DNA from: Amanita rubescens
Taxonomy: Eukaryota; Basidiomycota; Agaricomycetes; Agaricales; Amanitaceae
NCBI GenBank assembly: GCA_015039365.1
Contig: WION01000034.1
Location: 62,001 to 126,000 of the forward strand
Direction of reading: 5' to 3'
Length of the DNA: 64,000 nt
This document shows, in pieces, positions 10,434-21,579 of this stretch. Position numbers and translations under genes: made by a program. Below the pieces are notes generated by a model. The model was not told where the DNA came from, did not search any database, and saw nothing but the letters and a program-made list of their open reading frames with translations. The first letter of the stretch is position 1; the number at the start of each line of letters is the position of its first letter.

Positions 10434-13400
10434 ATGTCTGGATCAGAGAATCCGAACACGTCCGGGACTTATGATCCCGATACTTATCGTCCATCTATCC
10501 CTCGTCTATCCGTCTCTCAGACCTTTGCTGGCGACCGTCTCGACCACGTCAAGGGCAACTGGAAAGAATGGAGCCGAACAATGAATATTGCGCTAGGCCT
10601 CAACCGATTGAAAGGGTATGTCAAGGGTACTATCACCCGACCCGCTGCGACCACAGAGCCACGCGCGCATGCCAACTGGGGCGAAAACGATGACCTCGCA
10701 CTTAACTTTATACTTCAAAACATTGATGAAAGCGAGCAGGAATTTGTACTCGCTGACGAAGCTGTCACCACCTCGAAAGCGTGCTGGGATAAACTCGAGA
10801 AGCGACATGTCAATGAAGGTCCTATGCGCCAGCTCCAACTGATCCACGAAGGGATGTCTCTTCGGTTTTCACATCACGATGAACCCTTACCCACGTCAGC
10901 TACTAAGGCCTATCAACTAGCCAAGCGAACCCTGGCGATGGGGGATCTGACTGCCGACGTCATGGCCTGTCTATTCATTCTGAGTGGCCTGACCAACTAT
11001 GCGCATCTAAGGACAACTGTCAATCACAATATCTCCCAATCAACAAAAGATAAACTATATACACCCACCGACATCATTCGTCTCCTCGAAAACGAGCAAC
11101 GCCTACTCAATGCCGACAAAACCACCTCTTCCCCTGCTACCGCCCTTCTGGCCAAGACCAAACCAAATATCCCTTCATGCAGTAACTGCAAAAAACCGGG
11201 CCATAGCGCGGATTACTGTATCTCCCCAGGTGGCGGCATGGCTGGGAAGACAATTGAGGAGTCGAAGCGCGCACGGAGAGAAAGGACTTCCGGCAAAAAC
11301 CCCTCAACTTCCTCTTCTGGTAATAAAGGGAAAATACCAATTCGTCTCAAAGATACGACAGGCCGCGTGTTCACAGCATATATTGATGCTGCCGATACCG
11401 ATGAGAGTGGCTCTACCGAGACTACACCTGCCTTTGCTGGTCTTGTATCTGATGATCCCCAATCGATCAAATCGGGCCCTAGTGACAACGTCGAATACGA
11501 AGGATGGCTTGCTGAGGAGGAGCCCGTTACGTCAGTCAACTGGACAACTAACAGCAATCCAATCGACTCTGTCGCATTCTCAAGCATTGTCAAAACCAAA
11601 GCCCTACCCTTCCTTTGTGACACCGGCGCTACTGTTCATATATCACCCGAGCGTGCTGACTTCAGCAATTTACGATCCATCTCCACGAAATTTATCAAAG
11701 GAGTAGGCGGATCATCTATCGCAGCCATAGGTGTCGGAGATATCAAGCTCAACCTAACCGAAAATGACCACATTACACTCAAGGACGCCCTATTTGTCCC
11801 CACGTCCACTGTTCGCCTCATCTCTGTCCAAACCCTCACACGAGACTCCGGAGTCATAGCTCATTTTGATGAAAAGTCTTGTTGGATCACGAGTAAAACA
11901 TCTGGGAACGTCATCGCGCAAGGGCGGCTGTCCATGCGAAAACTCTACCAACTCCAACTCTCCGATCTACCAACAGACCACACCTTCGCAGTAAAGTACA
12001 CTGCCAACTTAGAAACGTGGCATCGGCGACTCGGACACGCCAACTACGAAGCCGTGATCGACACAATTAAAAATAGCACTATCAGTGGTGCGCACCCTAT
12101 TTCTACCCAGCTACCTCCGAAATGTGACTCCTGTGCCCTCGGCAAACAGACTAGAGAACCGATTCCTAAGCAACGCTGGGATGGAGGGCGAGCCAAGAGG
12201 AGACTTGAAATAGTCTGGGTAGATCTCTCGGGACCCGCCGATGTAGAGTCGCGCACAGGAAATAAATATATTATGAATATTGTTGACGACTATTCGAGCT
12301 TCGTATGGAGTATCCCACTCAAGACCAAAGATCAAGCCTATCGAGAATTAGTTGCTTGGCAACTTGCACGCGAGAACGAAACTGGTCTGAAGCTTTGGAA
12401 ATATCGCACAGATAATGGGGAACTTAAAAGTAATGAACTCGACAAATGGCTTCAGTCACGAGGCAGCGATCACGAGTACTCCGCACCGTACACTTCTGCG
12501 CACATTGGACGCGTCGAACGAATGCATCGCACTCTAATGGGAAAGGCTCGAACGATGAGACTCTACGCAAAATTACCGCCAAAACTCTGGGACGAATTCT
12601 ATTTAACCGCAGCACACCTTCATGCAAGAACAACATCCCGACCACTCAAAGGAAAGGTTCCATTCGAACTTTGGTACGGCAAGCAACCCGACTACTCCTA
12701 CTTGCGAGAAATTGGTTGTCGCGCATTCGTCCTCATCCAGAATTCTCACAACCCAAAAATATATGCACGATCCATTGAATGCGTTCTCATCGGTTACGAT
12801 GCTAAGTCTAAAACATACCGCTGTTATCACCGTGAATCGAATAAAGTCATTAGCTCATTTCACGTCCAATTCTTAGAAAGTCACCACGGTCATATGCCCG
12901 CTGACGACACCAAACTACCATCGAAAATCACTCCTGCCCAAGCCGCTGTACCGCTTGTGACCGCCCAGAATGGCGACGATCTGGACCTGCCGCCGCCACC
13001 TCCACCTTTAACAACTCCTCAGGAACCTCTGCCCATCCCTAGACCACTAAACATTGCACCAGATCCCATTCAACCCGCGCCTACTGCTAATAACACTCAA
13101 CCCAGACGCTCAGCCCGCATCCAGACCACATCCGACGCACCCCAACCATCACGTCTTGAACAAGCTGTACAACAATCAAAGGAAAGTGCGGAACGTATAA
13201 CACGGGCGCGACAAGAAAAGCAACCCGCCTTCTGGGACATCATCCAGAATAACGAGGTGTTCGGTCACGATGCCGCAAACGTAGCCCACCTAACGGAACT
13301 ATGCGAAAATTATCCTGAGCTAGCCACCTTCATGATTGACCACATTGAGGACGACTTACCGAAAGACTGGGCAGAAGCGCAAAGGTCCCCTGACTCGACA

Positions 13401-14969
13401 AAATGGCTTGCGGCATATAAGGAAGAACTGAAATCCCTTCGTGATATGAAGGTCTTCACCCTTATCCCTCGATCCGCCGTCCCACCGAACCACTGCATCC
13501 GAAAAGGAAAACCCGTCTTTAGGGTAAAACGCGACGAGCACGGAAATCCTGTGCGCTGGAAGATTCGCTACGTCTTCAAAGGTTTCGAACAAATCTTCGG
13601 CCGTGACTACTCAAAGACAACATCCCCGACAGCACGGATGGAATCATGGAGAATTATTCTACACATTGCTGCATCCCTTGACTGGGACATTCAACAGGTT
13701 GATGTCAAGACCGCGTTCCTATACGGCCTCCTGCCTGACGACGAGGTACAATACATGAACCAACCAATCGGTTTTGAAGAGGCCGGAAAGGAAGACTGGG
13801 TATGGAAACTGGAACGGAGCCTATACGGCATGAAGCAGAGCGGCCGCGTTTGGAACCAAGCCTTAAACGACAGCATGCTTTCATGGGGTTTCCAACGCCT
13901 CGTCCCAGACTACTGTATATACTACCGGAACCAGAACAGTCGCATCGTCATCGCCGTGGTCCACGTCGATGATTTTCTATTGGCCTCTAACTCGAAGGAG
14001 GAGAATGAAACCTTCAAACACCAGATGCGTACGAAGTGGGAAATATCCGATCTTGGCGAAGCTCGCTTCTGTGTCGGCATAGCCATCAAACGGGACCGCT
14101 CTACTCGCTCTATTTACCTCTCGCAGACAGCCCTCATAGATAAACTTATCGCCCAATTTGGTCAAAGTGACGCCAACCCTACCTCGATTCCCATGCAACC
14201 CGGCCTCAAGTTGCGACGTCCAGATCTCTCCGCTCTGTCCGAGGAGGAGCGTAAAACCATACAAAAACTACCGTACCGATCTCTTGTAGGGGCTCTTATC
14301 TATCTTGCCATCGGAACTCGAATCGACATTAAAGTTGACATACAACAACTTTCTCAATTCCTAGACTGCTATTCATTCGAACACTGGAACGCCGCCATCT
14401 ACCTCTTACGGTATCTAAAAGGCTCCAGAACCCTTTGGCTGAAACTCGGAGGCACTAACGAAATTAAGCTCATTGGTTACAGTGACTCCGACTGGGCTAA
14501 CTGCCCCGATTACCGAAGAAGCGTTGGAGGCTATGCCTTCTCACTAGGATCCGGCATCATATCTTGGAGCGCGCGCAAGCAAAGAAACGTTACAACCTCA
14601 TCATGCGAAGCCGAGTACGTTGCAGCATTTGAAACAGCCAAGGAAGCCGTATGGATCCGCCAACTCCTCCGCGCCATTGATTTCCCCCAAAATGATCCCA
14701 CGACCATCTATTGCGACAACAATGCCGCCAGAATACTCTCAGAAGATCCTCTACTTCACGCCCGAGTCAAACACATGGACATCAAGTATCACTACCTTCG
14801 GGAATGCGTAGAAAATCGCGAAGTAACACTCAAATACATCTCAACCCGAGATAACTTAGCTGACGCCCTTACTAAACCCCTGGAACGTCAAAAATTCATC
14901 CGCCTTCGTACATTCCTCGGATTACAAGAACTACCCGAGTCACCAACAGGAGGAGCCTTTTCGCGTTGA
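10434..14969 (+). CDS. Copia Gag-Pol polyprotein, 1511 aa
   Basis: A single uninterrupted frame encodes all proteins needed for reverse transcription and integration. Order: Gag (about residues 1-240); CCHC zinc knuckle CSNCKKPGHSADYC at about 249-262; aspartic protease with DTGA at 396-399; integrase with an HHCC zinc site (WHRRLGH near 529, CDSC at 564-567) and catalytic D597, D660 and E695; GKVPFELWYG and a Pro-rich linker; reverse transcriptase with WDIQQVDVKTAFLYG and the active site HVDD (1177-1180); RNase H with D1351 (YSDSDW), E1392 (CEAEY) and a YCDNNAA segment. The stop is seven bases before the 3' LTR. Gag and Pol share one frame with no stop or frameshift, so the Gag:Pol ratio must be set some other way, as in Drosophila copia (splicing) or Tf1 (degradation). 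The start at 10434 lies 79 bp after the LTR. Confidence 0.96.
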   Translation: MSGSENPNTSGTYDPDTYRPSIPRLSVSQTFAGDRLDHVKGNWKEWSRTMNIALGLNRLKGYVKGTITRPAATTEPRAHANWGENDDLALNFILQNIDESEQEFVLADEAVTTSKACWDKLEKRHVNEGPMRQLQLIHEGMSLRFSHHDEPLPTSATKAYQLAKRTLAMGDLTADVMACLFILSGLTNYAHLRTTVNHNISQSTKDKLYTPTDIIRLLENEQRLLNADKTTSSPATALLAKTKPNIPSCSNCKKPGHSADYCISPGGGMAGKTIEESKRARRERTSGKNPSTSSSGNKGKIPIRLKDTTGRVFTAYIDAADTDESGSTETTPAFAGLVSDDPQSIKSGPSDNVEYEGWLAEEEPVTSVNWTTNSNPIDSVAFSSIVKTKALPFLCDTGATVHISPERADFSNLRSISTKFIKGVGGSSIAAIGVGDIKLNLTENDHITLKDALFVPTSTVRLISVQTLTRDSGVIAHFDEKSCWITSKTSGNVIAQGRLSMRKLYQLQLSDLPTDHTFAVKYTANLETWHRRLGHANYEAVIDTIKNSTISGAHPISTQLPPKCDSCALGKQTREPIPKQRWDGGRAKRRLEIVWVDLSGPADVESRTGNKYIMNIVDDYSSFVWSIPLKTKDQAYRELVAWQLARENETGLKLWKYRTDNGELKSNELDKWLQSRGSDHEYSAPYTSAHIGRVERMHRTLMGKARTMRLYAKLPPKLWDEFYLTAAHLHARTTSRPLKGKVPFELWYGKQPDYSYLREIGCRAFVLIQNSHNPKIYARSIECVLIGYDAKSKTYRCYHRESNKVISSFHVQFLESHHGHMPADDTKLPSKITPAQAAVPLVTAQNGDDLDLPPPPPPLTTPQEPLPIPRPLNIAPDPIQPAPTANNTQPRRSARIQTTSDAPQPSRLEQAVQQSKESAERITRARQEKQPAFWDIIQNNEVFGHDAANVAHLTELCENYPELATFMIDHIEDDLPKDWAEAQRSPDSTKWLAAYKEELKSLRDMKVFTLIPRSAVPPNHCIRKGKPVFRVKRDEHGNPVRWKIRYVFKGFEQIFGRDYSKTTSPTARMESWRIILHIAASLDWDIQQVDVKTAFLYGLLPDDEVQYMNQPIGFEEAGKEDWVWKLERSLYGMKQSGRVWNQALNDSMLSWGFQRLVPDYCIYYRNQNSRIVIAVVHVDDFLLASNSKEENETFKHQMRTKWEISDLGEARFCVGIAIKRDRSTRSIYLSQTALIDKLIAQFGQSDANPTSIPMQPGLKLRRPDLSALSEEERKTIQKLPYRSLVGALIYLAIGTRIDIKVDIQQLSQFLDCYSFEHWNAAIYLLRYLKGSRTLWLKLGGTNEIKLIGYSDSDWANCPDYRRSVGGYAFSLGSGIISWSARKQRNVTTSSCEAEYVAAFETAKEAVWIRQLLRAIDFPQNDPTTIYCDNNAARILSEDPLLHARVKHMDIKYHYLRECVENREVTLKYISTRDNLADALTKPLERQKFIRLRTFLGLQELPESPTGGAFSR

Positions 14970-14976
14970 GGAGGAG

Positions 14977-15311
14977 TGTTGAACATTGCAACGCTTAGTA
15001 CGTCATAAGATGCGCTTTACAGGTATAAAGCGCATCATTTGCCTCATTCTACTCACCCGCTCATTCCCATTGTTACATGCCGCATTATACGCTTCACGGA
15101 TACGTTCGTAAACATATATATAGACCCTCATTCCTCTCTCTCACCTCAGTACGAACACTCGTAACTGAGGTGAGATAATTCTAACAATTTCCACGCATAC
15201 CTTTCTAATCTATGTCGTACAGTACATCTTTACTATTAGGTATGCAACTAATATCAGTACGAACACTCGTAACTGAGTACATCTTTACTATTAGCGTGTT
15301 ACCGTTTAACA
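14977..15311 (+). repeat. 3' LTR of copia element 1
   Basis: It matches the 5' LTR over its whole 335 bp by eye, with no difference found, and is offset by exactly 4957 bp. It is followed by the target duplication GAACA. Confidence 0.96.
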
Positions 15312-15545
15312 GAACATGCCCGGCGTGGTTTAGCGTCCCGAGCCCTCCGAGATCGATTGCCGTGTCTCAACGCATTGCGAAGAGTCATGGGCGAATGGGA
15401 TGGATTCGAGACACATCAAATTGGCCGCTTGGAAATACCGAGAGAAGGTTATCCAGAGGTTGAATTGATTCACTACGAAAAGGCTAATTGCACATTTCTA
15501 CACACAGTCGTACTTTCGTTTCTTTGGCCGCGCAGCGATAATACC

Positions 15546-15640
15546 AATGTTCCGAGGCCGAACGAAGTGAAGGACTCGGTCTCTTATACCAATTTTCCGA
15601 GGCCGAACGAAGTGAAGGACTCGGTCTCTTATACCGATTT
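15546..15640. repeat. 45-bp tandem duplication, two copies
   Basis: The block TTCCGAGGCCGAACGAAGTG...GGTCTCTTATACC occurs twice in tandem at a 45-bp period, near 15550 and 15595, with a single-base drift at the end (AATGT/AATTTT). It lies in a stretch without recognised genes between copia element 1 and the copia remnant. Confidence 0.8.
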
Positions 15641-16309
15641 TGTGACCCATCAAATCGCGGTTTTTTCCTCTTTTGGAACACGTTAAACGCCGGTAAGTCC
15701 CGTAATACCAACTCTGCGTTTCTTAATCGACTTCAAATTGATCACTCTTTCTTTAATGTGTAATAATATTCTTTAGTCTATGCTACATGATATCCTCACA
15801 TCAATTCCGGTTCTCCAGCTTCTATCTCATGACGAAATGACAATTTTTTGTTGGCGGAGTGCAAATCGATTAGTAATAATCGGTTCCAGCCTCTCAACAC
15901 AATTGTCGTCTACCACCACCCCCCCATTATCATATCAGCCACTTTGGTACCTCCTTGAACATTCAAACATCAATACAACCTCAAGTTCAGCCTCACATGC
16001 CCTCTGTCCCGGGAGGATCGAAACGAGTGGATAACATTCTCGTCCGTCACATTTGTGACTTGTGTCACATCAGGTGTGTGCTCGACCTCCAGTCGTTATC
16101 TCCTCCTCCTCCTCCTGCCATGCCAGTCTTCCCAGCCATGTTTTGACCAGCGCGGCTCCCATAGGATGTCACAAAGTACCTATCGTCGTCGTTGCGGACT
16201 GGCACTCTTCGATTTCTCGCCGAACAACGAGGTTCATCAGAAGGTGCAGGCAGATAAGAGTCTGCAGGTGGAGTGCTGGACGTTTTATGGTAAGTCGCAG
16301 CTGTTTCCG
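15641..16309. other. No gene recognised
   Basis: Pro/Ser-rich short frames on the plus strand around 16060-16160 (a CCTCCTCCTCCT run) but nothing that joins into a gene. Confidence 0.4.
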
Positions 16310-17790
16310 GGGTTATCGAGGTCGCTGAATCCGATGTTGACGTCGGCGTAGCGCGAAATTTGATTGCGGATCGGCTAGAGCGCTTTGAAGCGTTTTCTCT
16401 CCTAGAAGATGAGCTGGCATCATGCCAGTGTTCCCTATGCCTCCAGAACGTTCAGGTGGTCCATTAGGATCGTCTCCGTCGTCGTCACCATCGTTTGTCA
16501 CATCCAGAAGGTCTTGAAGGTCAACAGATGAGTCTGAGTCACATTCTGGCTCAATCTGCTCTGAGGTGCGTATTTCATCTGTTTCAGCTTCGTTTTTGCT
16601 AACTTATGTTTCAATTGTGACTCGGCTAGGTTCTACCAGTTTGCCTTCATCGAAATGAACATCCTGAGACTCAAAGCCCACTATTACTTACGTTTTGTAC
16701 GTCTATTCCATTTCTTCCCGTATGCGGGGTATAACGAACCAATACATTCTGCAACCACATGAAGAAATGCGTAGTGTCACCTGCCACACTACAAATATTC
16801 ATTCGGAGACATCTTACCCGCTGTTTTAGACTATCATGCTCACGAAATTGTATTCTAGGACTTGCAGATGTCTACGTAAACATATTATTTAAGTCCACAA
16901 GGTTGTATTATAGTAGTTGCAGGTGAATAAGATTGTTTTTGAGTCCAATGTCATCAACCAACGTTTGTGCGCTCTTCTAAGATATAAATAGCCTAAATAG
17001 GCCTCGGACTTGCTGTGCACTGCAGCGGCCCACATAACCAAGTGGCAGTGAAGATTCGGATCAAGATTAGGATCCATAAGTTGTGGTCTGCGTCTTTAAA
17101 CAATTGACTGATAAAGTACAACTTGGGTGATATTAACAAATTGAGAAAACAAGCATGTATTCTAAAAAATACATCAGGAAACCTACACTTTGGCTTATTC
17201 ACTTAGGAGCACTTACACACAAGATGTTACTTTCTGGGTTACTTCACATCTTGTGTAAGTCACACATGTCTTATCTACTTGTGATTTCAATAAGTAGGAG
17301 TAAAAGACTAAGAGTTAGCTAAATAATAGACATCATCAGTCCAAATGAATTGTAATCAGCAAAGTTGACACAGAACATTGAAATTCAACAGAATGATAAT
17401 GTGGAAAGTTGTGTAGCGGCAGCCGATTCCGGCAGAAATCTGGGTGGACGAAGTCGGAATTGACGTATAGCTAGGTCCTCGTTCTTGCCCCATGTTGCTA
17501 CTAGCACTCCTCCTGCAAAGGCTGTCTTCTCTGTGCTCAAAGAAAGGTCAAGTTTGTTTGCTAGACTAGGCCTGCCAGTTTCGAGCCATCAAGATGCTTG
17601 TATACCCCATCTGGTGCGCTGCGGTGACAAACTGACTGTAGAACACTGCCCAATTCTTGCCGTTCACATTGAGTTTCTCAACATTTGTAACAATTTAACA
17701 AAATCATCTAGGGAGATTGTAGGGGATATATTGCAAAGAATTTCAGCTGCTGTAATAATCTCTGTGTGCAATGGGCATGGGGCTCATAAC
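16310..17790 (-). pseudogene. Degenerate, internally deleted Ty1/copia remnant
   Basis: Read on the minus strand, fragments occur in copia order. Near 17690-17580 a Gag-like piece reads NGKNWAVFYSQFVTAAHQMG, resembling the NW...W/F entry motif of copia Gag. Near 16670-16600 a piece reads FESQDVHFDEGKLVEPSRV, like the segment after the integrase core where copia proteins have R-DVVFDE. It is followed by an acidic linker (DGDDDGDDPNGPPERSG) and RRRQHRIQRPR at 16320-16350, the usual RRS-R linker before RT. Stops and frameshifts separate the pieces, and most of the integrase core and all of RT are missing. The assignment rests on short motifs only. Confidence 0.42.
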
Positions 17791-18114
17791 CTGTAGAAGT
17801 AGTAATGAGCCCAGTCGTGTACGCAAACGACTGAGGCATGTGTCCGATATACAAGTAAGCCACAATGTCAACAGGAAATTAATGAGGAAGCATACCAAAA
17901 TAGGAAAGTCAGATCAATCTGACTTTCCCATGTATGCGCCAAAGCCTAGAGAGCCAAAGAGAGCATCAGGTGGCAGCCTCCTCGAGTACTCAGTGGCCTC
18001 TCTCCTTCAATTTCTCTCTCTGCCAGTTCCCTCTCATTATGGAAGCAGGTGTTAGTGCATGAACATAGTAAGGGGGGCTTGGTTGCAGTGGCCCATAGTA
18101 CCCTCAAGTTTGAA

Positions 18115-18560
18115 TATATACATATATTGTAAGACCTGATAATGTCTTGACATAGCAGCTGCAGAGTGGAATCCATTGATCACAACTCACAAGAATGTCA
18201 AGGAACATATTAGTTGACAGTGGGTGACCATTCAATAACATTCAGATAAAAAGACCGTAAGACCTGATAATATCTTATGCAGCAGCAGCAGAATGAGAAT
18301 TCTTGATCACATTTTACAAGACTGTTGTGCAATTTATCAGTGGGAGATCCCTCACTGCAATTCAGATATATCAGCTGTAATCTCTGGCAATGTCTTATAT
18401 AGTAATCACAGACTGGAATTCATTTATCACATCCTACAATAATTACTGGTAGGGTATCATTGCCTTATCCTTTTTTACAACTCTTTGAACAATAGATAAG
18501 CCCTGATAATGTCTTATATGTTAATTTCAGTGTGGGAATTATTGATCAGAACTATCTATA
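18115..18560. repeat. Degenerate tandem repeats, ~120 bp unit
   Basis: About four diverged copies with the landmarks GTAAGACCTGATAATGTCTT, TAGCAG/CAGCAG, GGAATTCATTGATCACA and TTACAAGA. Copies start near 18129, 18255, 18375 and 18495. Non-coding. The preceding stretch 17800-18115 holds nothing recognisable. Confidence 0.6.
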
Positions 18561-18985
18561 TATACCAAACCCCCACCGTTTTCCTGATGCAAGACATCAT
18601 CAAGGCCATCGCGTCCAAGGACCTTCTCAGAACGATGCAAGCATGCACGTCGATTAAGCACAACGTCAGTTTAATTGATCGGATCTCCCAGGTTCAATCC
18701 TGCAGGGGAGAGTGTAAGGCTCGTACGTCAGTAGAAGCCGGACGTTGTATATATCTATGCTCAAGACTCTGGGGAGTTTGTCTAACTCCCAATTTTATCT
18801 CTTTCCGTATATAGCATTAGTATAGTTACGCGTGACTACTTAAGTCACCTTATACCTATTAGATAAGCAGTCAATTCTTGTAACGCGCACATTAGCACTA
18901 CCGGAATACACCCAGTACAGTGCACCGCGCGTTTGAATAACTCGGAGATTATATCTCCACTATTATAAACTTATCCACTTTACAG
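18561..18985. other. Possible LTR-like sequence, no gene
   Basis: The stretch from TGTAAGGCTCG (near 18714) to CCACTTTACA (18984) has TG...CA ends and a TATA-like GTATATATCTATG. It abuts the break in homology of the hAT-like inverted copy, so it could be a solo LTR. No target duplication could be found, so this is only a suggestion. Confidence 0.25.
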
Positions 18986-19350
18986 AAGGTCACCAGGATC
19001 ATATGAATAATCAGATTCCTCAGAGGTGAGTTTTTCATCCTTTTCTCAATCAGATTTCGATGTTTGACCTTCATTTTCAGTTTCAATACTACAACAAGAT
19101 GTAGGGTGTATCAGTAATTGACAATGTATTATATAGTAGACAGTAGTTTGCTGTGAAGGGCCCATTTGTCGGTCATGACCGGTTATGACCGGTCATGCAT
19201 CGGTCACGCAAATTGGGCCATTGGCCATGACCGTAACCGTGACCAACTGTTGTCCAGTAAAACCGTGACCGATGGTCCGGTCATAACCGGTACCAGTTTG
19301 GTCCAGTTGCGGTTATTTTTCGGTCATCATAACCTGACCTGTAAACACTA
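18986..19350 (-). mobile_element. Partial hAT-like element, inverted copy of the left end of the 20895-23684 element
   Basis: These ~365 bp are an almost perfect reverse complement of 20895-21259 (one mismatch seen, near 19305). The terminus CCTGTAAACACTA lies at 19350. The sequence is packed with ACCGGTCATGACCGG-type subterminal motifs. The homology stops abruptly at 18986, so the rest of this copy is missing. It is followed directly by GGTGAAAT, the reverse complement of the 8 bp flanking the right end of the other copy (ATTTCACC, 23685-23692). Confidence 0.85.
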
Positions 19351-19470
19351 GGTGAAATATACACCTGTTAGGAATGCCTGCAAAGTCAGCGCAATGATAC
19401 ATGGTTTGACAGTGGGGAACATCTTAAGTATAGTTCAACATCTAATTTGACTCGGATATTTATACTGTGG
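19351..19470 (-). pseudogene. Detached, inverted 5' exon fragment of a split multi-pass membrane-protein gene
   Basis: On the minus strand the sequence ending at 19351 reads CATTGCGCTGACTTTGCAGG...GGTGTATATTTCACC. It aligns with exon 1 of the intact paralogue at 48321 (CATTGCGATGGCTTCGCAGG...GGTGTATATTTCGCC). Its partner, the remaining gene, starts at 23685 with ATTTCACC, so one copy of that 8-mer would restore the frame VYFTLFLLCLRW, which matches VYFASFLLCLRW of the paralogue. The fragment was therefore separated from the rest by transposon insertion and then inversion of the 19351-20894 segment. Further upstream the match to the paralogues is too diverged to place a start codon. Confidence 0.75.
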
Positions 19471-20052
19471 CTGGTCGAATTGTCAGATTGAACGAATGGA
19501 ACGGAAATTTAACCAATGGTATTGGCCGCGAGCCGCTGGTCATCAATGATTGCACAGGATTTCACTGAATTGACGTGTCATTCAGTAAACATTAATGGAA
19601 GCGTCACGAGGTAAAGTTGGACAGGCCCTAATCACCTTAGGTATAGATTCGTGTCCTAATTCAATACTCGCCTCTTTTCTCGAGTGTGTTTACGAAAGGA
19701 ACAGCGAGCGGCATTCTTGGCGTCGAGAAGGTTTATTCCCTTGTGTTGGCGCAACAACATCGCATCTTCATCTTCTGCGCATCCCATCTTGTTCCCTTTC
19801 GTGAAGGGCATATAAATACCATCTGCAAATGGTATTCCTTACGTTGGTGATGTTGGCGCTACTGATGCCCTAGATCCACGAAAACTGATGACGAATGAAA
19901 GATACGGTGTAGTTACAACTGCCTCTGAATCTTGACGAACTCAGCTTCGACTGAGAATCACGTGGAGATAGAAATAAAGCGACTGGAAGTTCAACGAGCG
20001 CGGTCAGAATGAAATATTCACATCGGATAAGCTCGGCGCACATGGGAGTGAA

Positions 20053-20894
20053 TCACTTGTTCAATGCTTTGTTCTTCATGTACCAATGAAACGGACGCAA
20101 ATATCTGCCGATCAGCGCGAAATGATCCTTCTCAGTGACGGCGATTCCAAATTCGGCTCTCGGATCAGTCTATGAAAGCGATGCAAAATTAGATTGATTG
20201 TACGATCAGAGCACACCTCCATTTGTGATTAAGTACGGATAAGGACTGTAAACAATACCGTACGAAACGCGTGCTGATACTGGCTAGTCTTTACTTGGAA
20301 ATGCTGGTTGGAATAAGATTTAAGGTTAAATTCTTGTGGCGCTCCGATCAGAGAAAAGATACCCACCATGTTTTTTCGGAAATTGGGGCAGAACACTTCG
20401 AACAGAAGGACCATTCCGAGGTGCCAAAACGTTCATTCAGCCCCGTCAAAAACAACTTTGTAGAAGCTTTCGTGAGGTGATCGGTTGTACGCAGACACAC
20501 GAGGATCAATGTACCAAACAAGAATTGAAGTTTGTGAGAACGGGTGTCCAAGTCTGTAGATCGCCCTGGTCCACCCACTTTGCGACTTATTAAGCAGACG
20601 CATGGCTTCTGCACTGTCTATCAGGCATGCTATGTCCACATATTCTGTCGTAAGACCGGATTTAATACAAATAAAAGCTGGACAAGATATAGAGGAGACT
20701 TACGCATCCTTTGTGAGCTGCGTCAACCTGATCAAATAACCTGACATCATCCCCATCCATGGTTACCATGCGCCTCTTCTCGTCGCCCTAACGTCTTGTG
20801 GTTGATACAAACAGAAGGTGCTGAACATTGGCCGTACAACACCTGGCACGTCCCACAAAATCGGACGTTGGACATGGTGCTGCTGGGGCGCATT
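20053..20894 (-). pseudogene. Copy (a) of a dispersed, degenerate gene family
   Basis: One of three diverged copies (others at 25915-26760 and 52690-53560) of an unrecognised gene-like unit of ~850 bp. Coding-like pieces on the minus strand read WYIDPRVSAYNRSPHESFYK, VFDGAERTFWHLGMVLLFEV, CPNFRKNMVGIFSLIG and, at the 3' end, EFGIAVTEKDHFALIGRY with a TGA at 20053-20055. An upstream exon at 20769-20704 (MVTMDGDDVRLFDQVDAAHK) has a good GTAAGT donor, but the phase does not fit the next exon, so this copy is probably broken. The pattern of conserved codons across the three copies shows it was once protein-coding. I cannot name it. Confidence 0.5.
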
Positions 20895-21384
20895 TAGTGT
20901 TTACAGGTCAGGTTATGATGACCGAAAAATAACCGCAACCGGACCAAACTGGTACCGGTTATGACCGGACCATCGGTCACGGTTTTACTGGACAACAGTT
21001 GGTCACGGTTACGGTCATGGCCAATGGCCCAATTTGCGTGACCGATGCATGACCGGTCATAACCGGTCATGACCGACAAATGGGCCCTTCACAGCAAACT
21101 ACTGTCTACTATATAATACATTGTCAATTACTGATACACCCTACATCTTGTTGTAGTATTGAAACTGAAAATGAAGGTCAAACATCGAAATCTGATTGAG
21201 AAAAGGATGAAAAACTCACCTCTGAGGAATCTGATTATTCATATGATCCTGGTGACCTTCTAGACATTGATAGCAGTGAGAGTGATGACTACAACAATGA
21301 GAATGGACATTCTACAGCTTCTGAGACAGCTGTAAGACCTGGATAAGGTGCCAAACCCTTATCTCCATCAGTAAACCCTGTTTT

Positions 21385-21515
21385 TGGTTGTAATAAGTCC
21401 AGTTTTTTGTAATTGTTTGTAATATGTTGTAATATATCTGCTGTTTTGTAATTGTTTGTAATGTGCTGTAATATGTCTGCTGTTTTGTAATTGTTTGTAA
21501 TGCTTCATAATTCTG
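21385..21515. repeat. ~55-bp tandem repeat inside the hAT-like element
   Basis: About two and a half copies of TTTTGTAATTGTTTGTAATG.TGTAATATGTCTGCTG. The minus-strand ORF with LQTITKQQTYY repeats is a by-product. Confidence 0.8.
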
Positions 21516-21579
21516 GGTACTTTCTGGAGTGCTCTGTAACACTACTTAGTAGTTGCACTCTGTTCCCATAAAAAATACA

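Larger units (their letters stand above)
10015..15316 (+). mobile_element. Complete Ty1/copia LTR retrotransposon with 5-bp target duplication
   Basis: Element spanning 10020-15311 flanked by GAACA (10015-10019 and 15312-15316). It carries two 335-bp LTRs that look identical base for base, a primer binding site directly after the 5' LTR, one uninterrupted gag-pol frame and a purine tract (GGAGGAG, 14970-14976) before the 3' LTR. The domain order PR-INT-RT-RNaseH places it in Ty1/copia (Pseudoviridae-type). Intact reading frame, matching LTRs and perfect target duplication all indicate a recent insertion that may still be active. The empty site can be read as ...CTTCGTCCTGAACATGCCCG. Confidence 0.96.

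Noticed and set aside
18600..18720. Possible tRNA (GGTTCAATCCT word near 18691)
   Set aside because: The B-box-like word is present, but no A box or cloverleaf could be formed and the T-loop is one base short.
18714..18984. Solo LTR call
   Set aside because: TG...CA ends and a TATA-like word are present, but no target duplication or second copy in the window supports it. Kept only as a weak note.
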